DNA of 64,000 bases from Sarcodiotheca gaudichaudii (GCA_032355985.1 JAUKVZ010000002.1:248001-312000); one strand, 5' to 3'; counted from the first letter of the stretch, positions 15,153-24,269 are shown. Numbers and translations are program-made. The notes: generated by a model from the letters alone, not told the origin.

Positions 15153-16444
15153 GCGTTGCGCCCGTTTCAATACAGCGAGAGGACGCATCCGCGATTTCAC
15201 GTCGCGCTGCCCCGCCATTTGATGATGCAGCGCTCAAGCAGGCGCAAACGATTGTCGATGAGATCAGGTGCGGCGGTGTGCGCGCGCTTCGCACTTGCGC
15301 ACAACGATTCGATGCGCTTCCGTTTGGCTCCAAACTCTTCTATTCCCGCCAGGATCTCGATGACGCGGCTGCATCGATTGCCCCTTCGACTCGAAATGCG
15401 CTCGCCAGCGCCGCGGAGCGCATCCAGCGCTTCGCCATCGCCCAGAAGCGTGCGCTGGATCCGGTCACGATTGATACGGACTTCGGACAGATCGGACACA
15501 CCATCGAGCCCGTTCAAAGCGCCGGATGCTACGTTCCGGCAGGACGATATCCCCTTCCTTCTTCAGCGCTCATGACCGTCGTCGCGGCCAAGACCGCAGG
15601 CGTCCCACGCGTCATTGTCGCAACGCCCAAACCACACCCCGTCACGCTCGCCGCTGCAAGTATCGCCGGAGCCGATGCGCTCCTTCTTGCAGGAGGCGCT
15701 CACGCCGTCGCCGCGCTCGCTTACGGCGTCGAAGAACTCCCATCCGTCGACATCATTGTCGGCCCCGGCAATAAGTATGTCACCGCCGCCAAGCACATCG
15801 TCAGCCGTGATGTGGGCATCGACATGCTCGCCGGCCCTTCCGAGCTGCTTGTCATCGCCGATGCTTCCGCATCGGCCGAGACCATCGCCGCGGATCTACT
15901 GGCACAGGCTGAACATGACACTGATGCGCGTGTCATCCTCGTCACGCCCGACGTCCAATTGGCTGACGCTGTCGATGCGGCGCTCACGGTTCAACTTCAA
16001 TCGCTCCCCACAGCTGATATTGCTCGCGCATCAATCGCTGGCGCCCGCACTGTCATCACGCGCGATCTCGACGAAGCGGTGGCGATCGCCGACGCGATGG
16101 CCCCCGAACACCTTCAGATCCTCACGAAGAACGCCACGTCGCTGGCGCGCCGTGTGAAGAACGCCGGCGCCATATTCATCGGCGAAGCATCCGCAGAAGT
16201 CTTTGGTGACTACGGCCTCGGGCCGAACCACACACTTCCGACCGGTGGCACGGCGAACGCCAGCGCAGGCCTGTCCGTATTCAACTTCCTTCGGGCGCGA
16301 ACATGGATGCACATCGACCCTGAGGCTGATCTTGCACCGCTCATATCGGAAACCGCAGCCATCGCTCGTGTCGAGGGCCTCGAAGCTCACGCCCGTGCTG
16401 CTGAACGACGCGTGACGGCGACTACTCGAACCGCGACAGTTTGA
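15149..16444 (+). CDS. hisD: histidinol dehydrogenase
   Basis: The protein is 431 aa and catalyses the last two oxidations, from histidinol to histidine. Features are CYVPAGRYPLPSSALMT, VGPGNKYVTAAKHIVS, GIDMLAGPSELLVIAD, the metal/substrate block AEHDTDARVIL, APEHLQI with the catalytic Glu/His, and DYGLGPNHTLPTGGTA. ATG 15149 overlaps the fusion gene by four bases. It is the last gene of the his operon; its end overlaps a convergent gene by 23 bases and no terminator is visible between them. Confidence 0.95.
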   Translation: MSVAPVSIQREDASAISRRAAPPFDDAALKQAQTIVDEIRCGGVRALRTCAQRFDALPFGSKLFYSRQDLDDAAASIAPSTRNALASAAERIQRFAIAQKRALDPVTIDTDFGQIGHTIEPVQSAGCYVPAGRYPLPSSALMTVVAAKTAGVPRVIVATPKPHPVTLAAASIAGADALLLAGGAHAVAALAYGVEELPSVDIIVGPGNKYVTAAKHIVSRDVGIDMLAGPSELLVIADASASAETIAADLLAQAEHDTDARVILVTPDVQLADAVDAALTVQLQSLPTADIARASIAGARTVITRDLDEAVAIADAMAPEHLQILTKNATSLARRVKNAGAIFIGEASAEVFGDYGLGPNHTLPTGGTANASAGLSVFNFLRARTWMHIDPEADLAPLISETAAIARVEGLEAHARAAERRVTATTRTATV

Positions 16445-17192
16445 AGTTCGTCCGGTGTGATTCCGGCGCTGTGAATCCGCTTGGCAGCTTCCCCTTCAGA
16501 TAGCCGAACTCCGGATCTGATGTCTTCGCCTCTTCGCCCGTCTTCTGCGCCTCGATCTGCGCCTGGCGCCACTTCTCCTTGGACTGCAGGCGCATCATGC
16601 GCACTTCTTCTCGCTGTGCCTTGAGTTCCGGATCTGACTCAAGCGAAGCGAACTGCACATCGAATTGCTCCAGCAAGTCGCTGGGATACGGAATCAGCAT
16701 GACGAAGGGATCACCCTTCTTGAAGAAGACGGCCTTGTTTCGCCGCAACACGCGCCAGTTCATCGTGAATGTATACGGCGACCAGTCCGTCTCCACGAAG
16801 CCATCGAGGGGCGTTGCGCCGTCAATCGAGAAGTTTGTTGGGCCTCGAACCAGCAGCCCGATGCCGGGGCTCGTCCGGAACAGCCAGGGAATCACGAAGG
16901 AGATGATTCCGGAGCCGAACGAGTTAGTGATACCTGCGCCGAGTTTGGGATCTCCATCAGTCACTTCGATCTTCAGCGACGCTGATTCCGTCTTGCCGCC
17001 CCACGTCGCCTTGAATCCCACGGGGCTGCGGACGACCCAGCCTGCGCGATTGGCCATGGTCATCGGCAGACAGCGTTTGGGGATGTTTCTGGGCAGCCGC
17101 TCCATCCAGTCCCGCGACAGCGGCGCCGGCTCCAGCACGTACCCCTCGGTCGGGTTCGTCTCATACGCCTTGATGAAGAGTCTCTCGCTCAT
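16422..17192 (-). CDS. DUF6065-like protein
   Basis: The protein is 256 aa, with no signal peptide or membrane segment. The pattern RCLPMTMANRAGWVV near residue 38, FGSGIISFVIPWLFRT and the long Trp/Phe-rich middle look like DUF6065, a family of small bacterial proteins of unknown function. The C-terminal 60 residues are Lys/Gln/Glu-rich and helical. ATG 17192 with GGAG upstream is preferred to ATG 17219. The gene is monocistronic and convergent with hisD. I can assign no activity; some DUF6065-type proteins are found near oxygenase or natural-product genes, which gives no guide here. Confidence 0.65.
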   Translation of the reverse strand: MSERLFIKAYETNPTEGYVLEPAPLSRDWMERLPRNIPKRCLPMTMANRAGWVVRSPVGFKATWGGKTESASLKIEVTDGDPKLGAGITNSFGSGIISFVIPWLFRTSPGIGLLVRGPTNFSIDGATPLDGFVETDWSPYTFTMNWRVLRRNKAVFFKKGDPFVMLIPYPSDLLEQFDVQFASLESDPELKAQREEVRMMRLQSKEKWRQAQIEAQKTGEEAKTSDPEFGYLKGKLPSGFTAPESHRTNFKLSRFE

Positions 17193-17400
17193 GGCTCCAG
17201 CCCGTCTCTCTTTGCGCAACAGTTTCCTGGACCGCTCACTGATGCGGCCGCAGCAGAGTCTACCGCGCCGCGCTCACCGCCGATCCCGACCGCCCATGGC
17301 GACGCTCTCGCAGCCGTCCCTATGAAGAATCTTGACGCCGCGCCGGATTCGCATACCGTGCGCATGCCGCGCATCGCATTCGCGGCAGGAGCGCCACACC

Positions 17401-18769
17401 ATGACCAATCGCCATGACGATCGCGAACTCGACCCGATCTCCCGCAGATCATTCATCTCCAGCGCCGCCGGATCCGTCGGCGCCGCGGCGTTTATCGCGG
17501 CGACTTTCGGCGCCGAGGCGGATGCGCAACCGAACGCCGAAACCGGCGGCGGCGCTCCCTTTGACTACGACTTTCCCTACACCTCTCAGCGCATGCCCGT
17601 CATGGCTCGCAACATCGTCGCGACCAGCCAGCCGCTGGCGGCGCAGGCCGGGCTTGATGTGCTTCGCGCAGGCGGGAACGCCATGGATGCGGCCGTCGCC
17701 ACCGCCGCGGCGCTTACCGTCGTTGAGCCGACTTCCAACGGCATCGGCGCGGATAACTTTGCCCTCGTCTGGTCGAAGGGTCGTCTCTTTGGCCTGAATG
17801 GCTCAGGGCGTGCGCCGCGCAATCTGAATCGTGATGAATACGCCACGACCGGGCGCGTTCCTTACTACGGCTGGCAGGGCGTCACGACACCGGGCGCCGT
17901 CTCCGGCTGGGCTGCCATGCACAAACGCTTCGGCCGCCTTCCTTTTAAGACGCTTCTCGCGCCTGCAATCGATTACGCTCGTGATGGTTTCCTCGTATCG
18001 CCTGAAGTCGCACGTTATTGGAAGGTCGGCGCCACGCGCTACGTCGGCGATCCGCTTTTCAAGTCCTGGCACGACACGTTCACCCGCAACGGCAGAACGC
18101 CGGCCGCGGGCGATCTGTTTACCAGCAAAGATCACGCGGACACGCTTCAGGCAATTGCTGAAACTGAGAGCCGCGATTTTTACGAAGGCGCACTTGCGCA
18201 GCGCATCGCGGATGCCGCCAAAGCCGGCGGCAGCGCGCTGTCAGCAGACGATCTTGCCGCTCATTCGGCGGAGTGGGTCAAGCCCATCTCGATCGACTAT
18301 CGCGGCTGGCGTCTGCATGAGATCCCACCCAACGGACAGGGCATCACGGCGCTGATCGCCCTCGGCATTCTGCGACAGTTCGACATGTCCTCACTCGAAG
18401 TCGACTCCGTCGAATCGCTTCATCTTCAGATCGAAGCGATGAAACTCGCCTTCGCTGATGCGCATCGATACGTCGCTGATCCCGCCTTTATGGATGTTGA
18501 TCCCGAAGCGTTGCTCGACGATCACTATCTTCAGTCCCGCGCAGCGATGATTGATCGTGATCGCGCGCAAAACTTCAACCATGGCAAGCCACTTGAAGGC
18601 GGCACCGTGCTTCTGACGACGGCTGACGCCGATGGAAACATGGTCTCCTTCATCCAGTCCAACTACACCGGATTTGGTTCCGGCGTCGTCATCCCCGACA
18701 CCGGCATCGCCATGCAGAATCGCGGCTGCTGCTTCTCGCTCGAGCCCGGCCATCCCAATGAAATCGGCG

Positions 18770-18802
<33 letters not shown>

Positions 18803-19164
18803 CGTTCGTCACGCGAACTGATCAAAGAGGCAATGACATTCCTGTCATGTCGTTCGGAGTCATGGGCGGCTACATGCAGCCGCAGGGCCATGCGCAGGTG
18901 CTCATGCGCATCGCCGACTGGCAGCAGAATCCGCAGAGCGCGCTCGATGCCCCGCGCTGGCAGGTCTTCACGGAGATGAACGTCTCCATCGAGCCGGGTT
19001 TCGAGCCGCAGGTGTATGAAGGACTTCGCGCCATGGGCCACAACGTCAAGCAGCCCATGACTCGCAATGCATCGTTCGGCAGAGGGCAGGTCATCTTCAA
19101 GCTTGAAGATGGCTATGTCGGGGCCTCAGACCTCCGCGCAGATGGCCAGGCCGTCGGGTTCTGA
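17401..19164 (+). CDS. ggt: gamma-glutamyltransferase family protein, Tat-exported
   Basis: The protein is 587 aa. The N-terminus carries a twin-arginine signal (PISRRSFISSAAGSVGAAAFI), unusual but known for this family. NTN-hydrolase features include ATSQPLAAQAGLDVLRAGGNAMDAAVA, VVEPTSNGIGAD and GVTTPGAVSGW. The self-cleavage site would be Gly-Thr402, at GGTVLLTTADADGNMVSF, where classical enzymes have TTH; the nucleophile Thr is kept. SNYTGFGSGVVIPDTGIAMQNRG matches the GGT-like subgroup rather than glutathione-specific GGT. GGAG precedes ATG 17401. It is likely a periplasmic gamma-glutamyl or acyl-peptide hydrolase. It stands alone. Confidence 0.87.
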
Positions 19165-19348
19165 TAGCACAAAGAGAAGCCGCGGCAAGCTTCGCGGGTC
19201 TGCCGTGACGACCACTCAACCAGCGACCGGAATGCGCGCTGATCGAACGCAAGCTGGATGAAAAGCGAAGAGCGTTCCGGAGGCACAGTGACTCTGCCGA
19301 ACTCGATCAAATGGACGAGTTCGATGGAAGCCGCCTGGCGAACCATGC

Positions 19349-19373
19349 AAAAACAGCTCCTCGTTTGAGGAGC
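19349..19373 (-). terminator. strong intrinsic terminator of the PEP-CTERM gene
   Basis: Read on the minus strand, GCTCCTC-AAAC-GAGGAGC (19356-19373) is a perfect 7-bp stem with a 4-base loop, followed by TGTTTTT. It lies 34 bases past the stop codon of the gene at 19407-20147 and is the cleanest rho-independent terminator in the window. Confidence 0.85.
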
Positions 19374-19406
19374 CGTTTGAGGAGGTTCAAGACCAGTTCG
19401 GATTGA

Positions 19407-20147
19407 TCAGCCGTTGCGACGTCGGCGAAGGCCAAGAACGCCGACGCCAGCGGCGAGGCACGAGATGGCGCCAGGCGTCGGAACGACGATGCTGATGTTG
19501 TCCAGCGTGACGTCGTAGTCGTCGAAGTTGAAGAAGAACCCGGGCTCGAGCGTGGTGATCGCGATTTCGTCCACGCCCGACAGCACATCCGCGAACGTGA
19601 CACCCGCGGGCAGGATCGGCTCGAACGTCATCGGATCCTCGGCGCCGAAGCCGCCCCAACCCGCCGGAAGCGTCGCCGAGGACGGATCGTCAATGGTGAC
19701 CGAGAACTCCTGGAAACCGGACCAGTCATCCTGCCCGAACCAACCAAACTCAAACCAGACGCTCGTCCACGGGTAGCCGCCCTGAGCGGAGTCATAGTCG
19801 CGCAGTTCGAGTACGAACGGGCGCGGCACCGGCAGGAACGTGCCGATCTGATCGATTTTGAGATCGATTGAAATGGAGACCTCGTCGTGGGCGGTGTAGT
19901 CGCCCAGGAACGCGGCATTCGTGCTGTTTGCGAACGTAATCCCGAAGTTGTTGAATTGCGTCTGGTATCCCGCGCTGCCACCGACGCCACCCGTCGGGTT
20001 GATGAAACTCGCGCCGCCGACGCCCTGCGGCCCCTCCCAGCCATCCTCTCCACTTTCGAAATCGCTGACGTGGTTGCCCGCCGCGCTGGCCGTGCCTGCG
20101 CCGACGATCGCCGACAGCATGACGGCGCCGAAGGTAGTGCTCTTCAT
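19407..20147 (-). CDS. secreted PEP-CTERM-type protein
   Basis: The protein is 246 aa. It has an N-terminal Sec signal peptide (KSTTFGAVMLSAIVGAGTASA), a beta-rich body (YQTQFNNFGITFANSTNAAF, PFVLELRDYDSA) resembling lectin-like exported proteins, and a C-terminal tail of VPTPGA, a hydrophobic stretch (ISCLAAGVGVLGL) and an Arg cluster. That tail is the exosortase/PEP-CTERM layout used in Phycisphaerae, here with Thr-Pro-Gly in place of Pro-Glu-Pro. It should be exported and processed at the membrane. ATG 20147 follows GGGAGCA; the upstream ATG 20204 would bury the signal peptide. It has its own promoter and terminator, so it is a single-gene transcript. Confidence 0.82.
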   Translation of the reverse strand: MKSTTFGAVMLSAIVGAGTASAAGNHVSDFESGEDGWEGPQGVGGASFINPTGGVGGSAGYQTQFNNFGITFANSTNAAFLGDYTAHDEVSISIDLKIDQIGTFLPVPRPFVLELRDYDSAQGGYPWTSVWFEFGWFGQDDWSGFQEFSVTIDDPSSATLPAGWGGFGAEDPMTFEPILPAGVTFADVLSGVDEIAITTLEPGFFFNFDDYDVTLDNISIVVPTPGAISCLAAGVGVLGLRRRRNG

Positions 20148-20240
20148 GACGTGTGCTCCCAATCCTGTTCCTGCGGTCGAACGCCGCATGTTCATGTGTT
20201 TCATCCGCCCCAGGTGAGTAGGTCGGATCCGAGAATGGCG

Positions 20241-20268
20241 AATTTAGCGAGGATGCCCACGCCGTCAA
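20241..20268 (-). promoter_or_regulatory. sigma70-type promoter of the PEP-CTERM gene
   Basis: On the minus strand TTGACG (20268-20263) and TAAATT (20246-20241) are 16 bases apart. Transcription would start near 20234, giving a leader of about 87 bases before ATG 20147. The perfect palindrome at 20270-20284 abuts the -35. Confidence 0.6.
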
Positions 20269-20269
20269 T

Positions 20270-20284
20270 AGTTTCCCGGAAACT
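20270..20284. promoter_or_regulatory. 15-bp palindrome, likely operator
   Basis: AGTTTCC-C-GGAAACT is a perfect 7+1+7 inverted repeat one base upstream of the predicted -35 of the minus-strand PEP-CTERM gene and 125 bases upstream of the divergent gene at 20409. The position suits an activator site, or a shared operator for both genes. The binding protein is unknown. Confidence 0.5.
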
Positions 20285-20408
20285 TCCTCGATTTTTCCCA
20301 AGTACATCGATCCGGCTGGGAAATCGCCCGATCAACGGCTATGCTGCCCCCAGTGAAGGACCCGAGAGGAGCGCCTGGAGCCCTTTTCCTGGGCGTGGAA
20401 ACACCGAA

Positions 20409-21689
20409 ATGAGTGATCTCAACAAGGACATAACGCCGGAGCGGCTGCCTGATCCTCCCGTGGAAAAGGCTGTCTCCTCGGTCGGTCTCGAGGATCTCAT
20501 CAACTCCATTGGCGATCAGCTTCACAGCACGTTCGCGGAGCTACTCGAGGAGAAGCCCGAAGCTCAGCAGGGACCGCAGGCGCTTGCAAGAAGCCTCGGC
20601 ATTGACAAAGTGCTCGCCAGCAGGCTGCTCAAGGCACTTCGTACGACTGATCCGATGGCCGTGGTTCATCGCATCCCCGGGCCGGATCCACTTCGCCGCC
20701 TGCTGAAGGCATCCGCCAGGCACGGCGCCGATCCGCGTCTGATCACCGGCGCCACCAAGGCCGTTGATCGATTCGAGAATCTCATCCGCGAGGAAATGGG
20801 CGATCGCTCATCATTGGATGCGATCATCAGCGCCTGGGTGCCGGAAGCTCGGCGAGAGTTCGAGCTCAGGCGCAAGCAGGCCGCCTTCAAGGCGATGAGC
20901 CAGCTCAAGGGCGCTGAGGCGAATTCGATAATCGCCACTGCGTTTCTGCATCCATCGAGTGATGAACGCATGCTCGACGTCGTGTGGTTGAGCGGCCTCT
21001 TCGGGCTGCATCGTCTGCGGCCCGACGCCGGGGTCAAATTCGCGACACGAAGACTCACACCGCAAGGGAGTTCGCGCGAGCCGCAGACGCTTGATGGCGA
21101 ATCTGTCGACGATCTTGAGCGCATGCAACTCCCGGAGTTTTGCACGCATCCCCTTCCCGGCCTCAAAGTTCACAAGGTCGGCGAGGTCGTCCACTACACA
21201 CTGGCCGACGCCGGGTTCGGCCCGAAGTCAGCCATTGATCTCGTCTTCTGCGAAGTCAATCTCGCGGAGATGCGCCGGTACATCGACCCCGGGGCGAATC
21301 GTAAGGGATATGTGTTCGCCGAGATCTCCTCACCGGCGCGCCGCCTTCAGTTCGATGTGCTCGTGCATGAAGACGTCTATCCGGACTCCGAACCGACGCT
21401 GCGCATTTACGATACGTCGCTTGAAGGCGTGGCGGACATCAACGATCCATCGCGCGACATCGACATTCTGCCGATGATGGAGTCCTGCGAGAACATCGGC
21501 AAGGGCATTGCCTGCTGCCGTTCTGTCACGGTTCCACGCTACAGCGATGCCGTACGAACCATTTGTCAGAAGATGGACTGGGATGGACGAGCATTCCGCG
21601 TCTACCGATGCGAGATCGATTACCCGATCTACGGCTCACAGGTCGCCATGCTCTTCAATCCGCCGACCGAACCAAGACCCGCCGACTGA
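20409..21689 (+). CDS. unknown cytosolic protein with HTH-like N-terminus
   Basis: The protein is 426 aa, with no signal peptide or membrane segment. Residues about 50-80 (GPQALARSLGIDKVLASRLLKALR) read as a helix-turn-helix, followed by MAVVHRIPGPDPLRRLLKAS, the layout of some transcription regulators with a winged helix and a long effector domain. The C-terminal 200 residues are beta-rich (GYVFAEISSPARRLQFDVLVHEDVY) and unfamiliar. I recognise no characterised family. ATG 20409 is chosen because homology-like sequence starts there, although the frame is open far upstream; GGAAA precedes it. It is followed by a strong terminator. Confidence 0.75.
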   Translation: MSDLNKDITPERLPDPPVEKAVSSVGLEDLINSIGDQLHSTFAELLEEKPEAQQGPQALARSLGIDKVLASRLLKALRTTDPMAVVHRIPGPDPLRRLLKASARHGADPRLITGATKAVDRFENLIREEMGDRSSLDAIISAWVPEARREFELRRKQAAFKAMSQLKGAEANSIIATAFLHPSSDERMLDVVWLSGLFGLHRLRPDAGVKFATRRLTPQGSSREPQTLDGESVDDLERMQLPEFCTHPLPGLKVHKVGEVVHYTLADAGFGPKSAIDLVFCEVNLAEMRRYIDPGANRKGYVFAEISSPARRLQFDVLVHEDVYPDSEPTLRIYDTSLEGVADINDPSRDIDILPMMESCENIGKGIACCRSVTVPRYSDAVRTICQKMDWDGRAFRVYRCEIDYPIYGSQVAMLFNPPTEPRPAD

Positions 21690-21738
21690 CTCACCCAACG
21701 ACGCGCCACGACTTCCTCATTCTCATCCGTCCGAATCG

Positions 21739-21775
21739 AAAGACGCCGCGCCCCATGACAGAGCGCGGCGTCTTT
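21739..21775. terminator. bidirectional intrinsic terminator
   Basis: AAAGACGCCGCGC (21739-21751) pairs perfectly with GCGCGGCGTCTTT (21763-21775) across an 11-base loop. It lies between two convergent genes (ends at 21689 and 21809), with T-rich flanks on the plus strand, and can serve both. Confidence 0.85.
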
Positions 21776-21808
21776 CTGTGTGCCCCCGAAGGGACAGTCG
21801 TGGTTTCG

Positions 21809-22882
21809 TTACGCAGCGCGAGCCACGTAGTAGTAGTTCATCTCATCGTGCGGCAGCTCTTTGACGTTTACGTTTGTAAACCCCGCATCTGCGAGCATCG
21901 AAAGCGCCGTCTCTTTGCCCCACATCGCGCCGAGACCTGCGCCGCCCGCCGAGAGTGACACTGTCATGCAGTGCATGCATGAGATCGTGTACATGAACGC
22001 GCCGAGCGGATGCTCGATGTTGTTCTCCACCGCGCTTGATCCAGCGATGTCCTGCATCAGATACACGCCATCCGGTTTCAGGCTACGCCGGATATTGGAA
22101 AGCACCTGCGCCGGCTTCGCCTGATCGTGCACCGCGTCAAAGGTGAGCACCAGATCGAAGCCTTCCGGAACGCAGAAGGTCGCTGCGTCTTCGGCGCGGA
22201 ATTCGATATTGGAGAGCCCTCGCGCGGCCGCGGCTTCGCGTGCGTTGGAGATCGCCTCGACACTGATGTCCACGCCGGTGAACCGACTTTGCGGAAATGC
22301 GGCCGCCAGTTCGATGAGGGCGCGCCCGCGCCCGCAGCCGACATCCACAACATCGATGCCGTCGACCAACTGCTCGATCACGCCCGGCGCCAGCGGCAGG
22401 ATGTCTTCGAGCAGCGCCGGGATCACTGTCTGCCCGCTCTCTTCGGCCATGACTTCGTGGAAGCGGTTGAACTCCTCGTAGGGCACGCCGCCGCCGGCGC
22501 GGAAGCAATCGACGATCCTGTCCTCGACGCCGCCGAGCACGCTGATGAACTGCGTCACGACCGCGATGTTTCCGTTCTCTGAATCACGCGTCAGGCTCGA
22601 GGCGTGCTCAGCGGGGAGCGCATACTTCTCTCCGGGGGCGTCGTACGTCACGATCCGGCCGGCGACCATGGCGCCCAGCCACTCGCGCACGTAGCGCTCG
22701 TTCAATCCTGCGGCCGCCGCGATCTGAGCGCTGGTTGACGGCGCGAGGCCTGCCATGGCGTCGAAAAGGCCTGTCCGGTGCCCGATGGAGATCATCAGGG
22801 CGAGTGCGGCGTCATTGAGCATGCCGCCCATCCGCTCGGCGAAGGCGTCGGTGAGTGTTCGATCAAGACATGCGTTGCACAT
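21809..22882 (-). CDS. SAM-dependent methyltransferase with N-terminal winged helix
   Basis: The protein is 357 aa. The N-terminal 90 residues form a dimerisation/winged-helix region (LMISIGHRTGLFDAMAG, TSAQIAAAAGLNERYVREWLGAMVAGRIVTYD), as in Rv2258c-like and O-methyltransferase-like proteins. The Rossmann core starts at VDVGCGRGRALIELAAAFP (motif I), then FTGVDIS (motif II) and LVLTFDAVHDQAKP (post-II). GAGGAGCAG lies before ATG 22882. The first residues, MCNACLDRTL, carry two cysteines. The substrate is not predictable. It stands alone. Confidence 0.85.
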   Translation of the reverse strand: MCNACLDRTLTDAFAERMGGMLNDAALALMISIGHRTGLFDAMAGLAPSTSAQIAAAAGLNERYVREWLGAMVAGRIVTYDAPGEKYALPAEHASSLTRDSENGNIAVVTQFISVLGGVEDRIVDCFRAGGGVPYEEFNRFHEVMAEESGQTVIPALLEDILPLAPGVIEQLVDGIDVVDVGCGRGRALIELAAAFPQSRFTGVDISVEAISNAREAAAARGLSNIEFRAEDAATFCVPEGFDLVLTFDAVHDQAKPAQVLSNIRRSLKPDGVYLMQDIAGSSAVENNIEHPLGAFMYTISCMHCMTVSLSAGGAGLGAMWGKETALSMLADAGFTNVNVKELPHDEMNYYYVARAA

Positions 22883-23047
22883 GAGTCTGCTCCTCTGAAA
22901 GTGCTGAATCCGGGCCCCAGGGCCGGCACGGGCCGACAGGCGCACAGGCGCCGCCCGATCTCATGGCGAGACCTCGCACCTACACCTGCCATCCGCGTCG
23001 AGAAATCTTGCTGACCCTGGCAGGCGCGGCCATCTCTTTTCGCCACA

Positions 23048-23102
23048 AGGGCGAACGCCCATTGCCTGCGGCGTTCCGACGTGCCTCCCGCGGAGCAGGA
23101 GG
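23048..23102 (+). repeat. two small inverted repeats upstream of a small ORF
   Basis: GGGCG-AA-CGCCC sits near 23048-23059, and GCCTCC...GGAGGC near 23081-23102 forms a 6-bp stem with a 9-base loop. They lie in the 240-base gap before the 66-aa ORF and could be a terminator or leader structure. There is no clear U run. Confidence 0.3.
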
Positions 23103-23124
23103 CTTCACGCAGGAAGAGTGATCC

Positions 23125-23325
23125 ATGAGACCCATCACCACAAAGAAAGCCAATGACCTTCTCGCGGCCTGCTTCGAGCAGTACGCCCAGCGCGTCTCCG
23201 AAGTCTGTATCGATCGCCGCGAAGGCCGCATCACGGAGGCGGACACATGCCGCATGCTCACCGAGCTTTCCGAGCGGCTCGATCTACGCAAATCCGCCCT
23301 GCGATGCATGTTCATCACGTCATGA
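23125..23325 (+). CDS. small hypothetical protein, 66 aa
   Basis: The protein has 66 residues and is predicted all-helical (NDLLAACFEQYAQRVSEVC, EADTCRMLTELSERLDL), ending RCMFITS. GGAAGAG lies nine bases before ATG 23125, a reasonable ribosome-binding site. I recognise no family. It lies 102 bases before the ECF sigma gene, with no strong terminator between, so it may be a small partner or an independent gene. Confidence 0.5.
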   Translation: MRPITTKKANDLLAACFEQYAQRVSEVCIDRREGRITEADTCRMLTELSERLDLRKSALRCMFITS

Positions 23326-23426
23326 CGGCAGCGCCCTCCACGCCAACCCGATTCGCTCCCTGTGCGCCGATACAATCGCGCCCGCACGAGCGCCAGGATC
23401 GCGCCGTGCGGAAGGGAGCATTCCAT

Positions 23427-24026
23427 ATGGCTCACGACGAACGCGCGGGTGATGACACCGAGGCGCGGCGCGATCAGGTCACGCGCATTCTCAAGGACTT
23501 TGCGTCTGACCCTGACGCCGCCAATCAGCTTCTTCCTCTCATTTACGAGCAACTGCGCGCCATCGCCCAGCGACGGATGAATGCCGAACGCGGCGATCAC
23601 ACGCTTCAGGCGACGGCCCTCGTTCATGAGGCGTACATGAAGCTTGTCGGCGACACGCAGATGCAGTGGAAGTCCCGCGGCCATTTCTACGGCGCGGCCG
23701 CCGAAGCCATGCGGCGCATTCTCATCGACCATGCTCGCGCCCGAAAGACGGCGAAGCGCGGAGGCGAAGCGCGGCGCCTGCCCGCGAGTGTGCTTGATCT
23801 CGCCACTGAAGGCGAGCCTGAGGACATCATTGCGCTCGACGACGCTATTACGCGGCTTGAGACGGAAGATCCGCGTGCCGCGGCTGTCGTGCGTCTTCGT
23901 TTCTTCGCAGGTCTTGAAGTGAAAGACACTGCCGAGGCGCTGGAGATCTCCGAGCGCACGGCCATGCGCGAATGGTCATTCGCCAGGGCGCGCCTTCATC
24001 AACTCATCCGAGACGACGACGCCTGA
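23427..24026 (+). CDS. ECF-family sigma factor, planctomycete type
   Basis: The protein is 199 aa. Region 2 reads LLPLIYEQLRAIAQRRMNAERGDHTLQATALVHEAYMKLV, the signature of the Sig-70_X6 subgroup common in Planctomycetes, followed by WKSRGHFYGAAAEAMRRILIDHARAR. Region 4 is VVRLRFFAGLEVKDTAEALEISERTAMREWSFARARLHQLI. GAAGGGAG precedes ATG 23427; the long upstream open frame has no homology. In this subgroup a Ser/Thr kinase gene usually follows. Here only a 74-aa fragment resembling the kinase N-terminus follows, 18 bases downstream. Confidence 0.92.
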   Translation: MAHDERAGDDTEARRDQVTRILKDFASDPDAANQLLPLIYEQLRAIAQRRMNAERGDHTLQATALVHEAYMKLVGDTQMQWKSRGHFYGAAAEAMRRILIDHARARKTAKRGGEARRLPASVLDLATEGEPEDIIALDDAITRLETEDPRAAAVVRLRFFAGLEVKDTAEALEISERTAMREWSFARARLHQLIRDDDA

Positions 24027-24044
24027 ACTGCAGAAAGGGAGACC

Positions 24045-24269
24045 ATGTCCGAGGATCGAGCGAAACGCATCTTTCTTGAGGCACTCGAACTCGATCCAGG
24101 GGCGCGTGATGATTTCGTTCGAAGCCGCACGGATGACAGCGCCACCCGGGCAAAGGTCCGGCAACTCCTGGCGGCCCACAATAGCGCGGGCAGATTTCTC
24201 GCCAGCCCCGCCATCAGCCTGGGGCAGGATCGAGAGTCCCCTTCGGAAGACTCTGCTGAGCACGAATGA
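24045..24269 (+). CDS. small protein resembling the N-terminal domain of sigma-linked Ser/Thr kinases
   Basis: The protein is 74 aa. The string AKRIFLEALELDPGARDDFV, then ATRAKVRQLLAAHNSAGRFLASP, closely follows the first 70 residues of the large membrane Ser/Thr kinases that usually sit beside Sig-70_X6 sigma factors. Here the chain ends at a stop codon with no kinase domain after it. It starts 18 bases after the sigma gene with AAAGGGAGA upstream, so the two are co-transcribed. It could be a stand-alone sigma-interacting module or the remnant of a deleted kinase. A CCCC...GGGG hairpin (24270-24288) follows. Confidence 0.7.
   Translation: MSEDRAKRIFLEALELDPGARDDFVRSRTDDSATRAKVRQLLAAHNSAGRFLASPAISLGQDRESPSEDSAEHE

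Noticed and set aside
22980-23732. Open frame of 250 codons on the minus strand
   Set aside because: It covers the ECF sigma region 2 in antisense and has no ribosome-binding site or domain.
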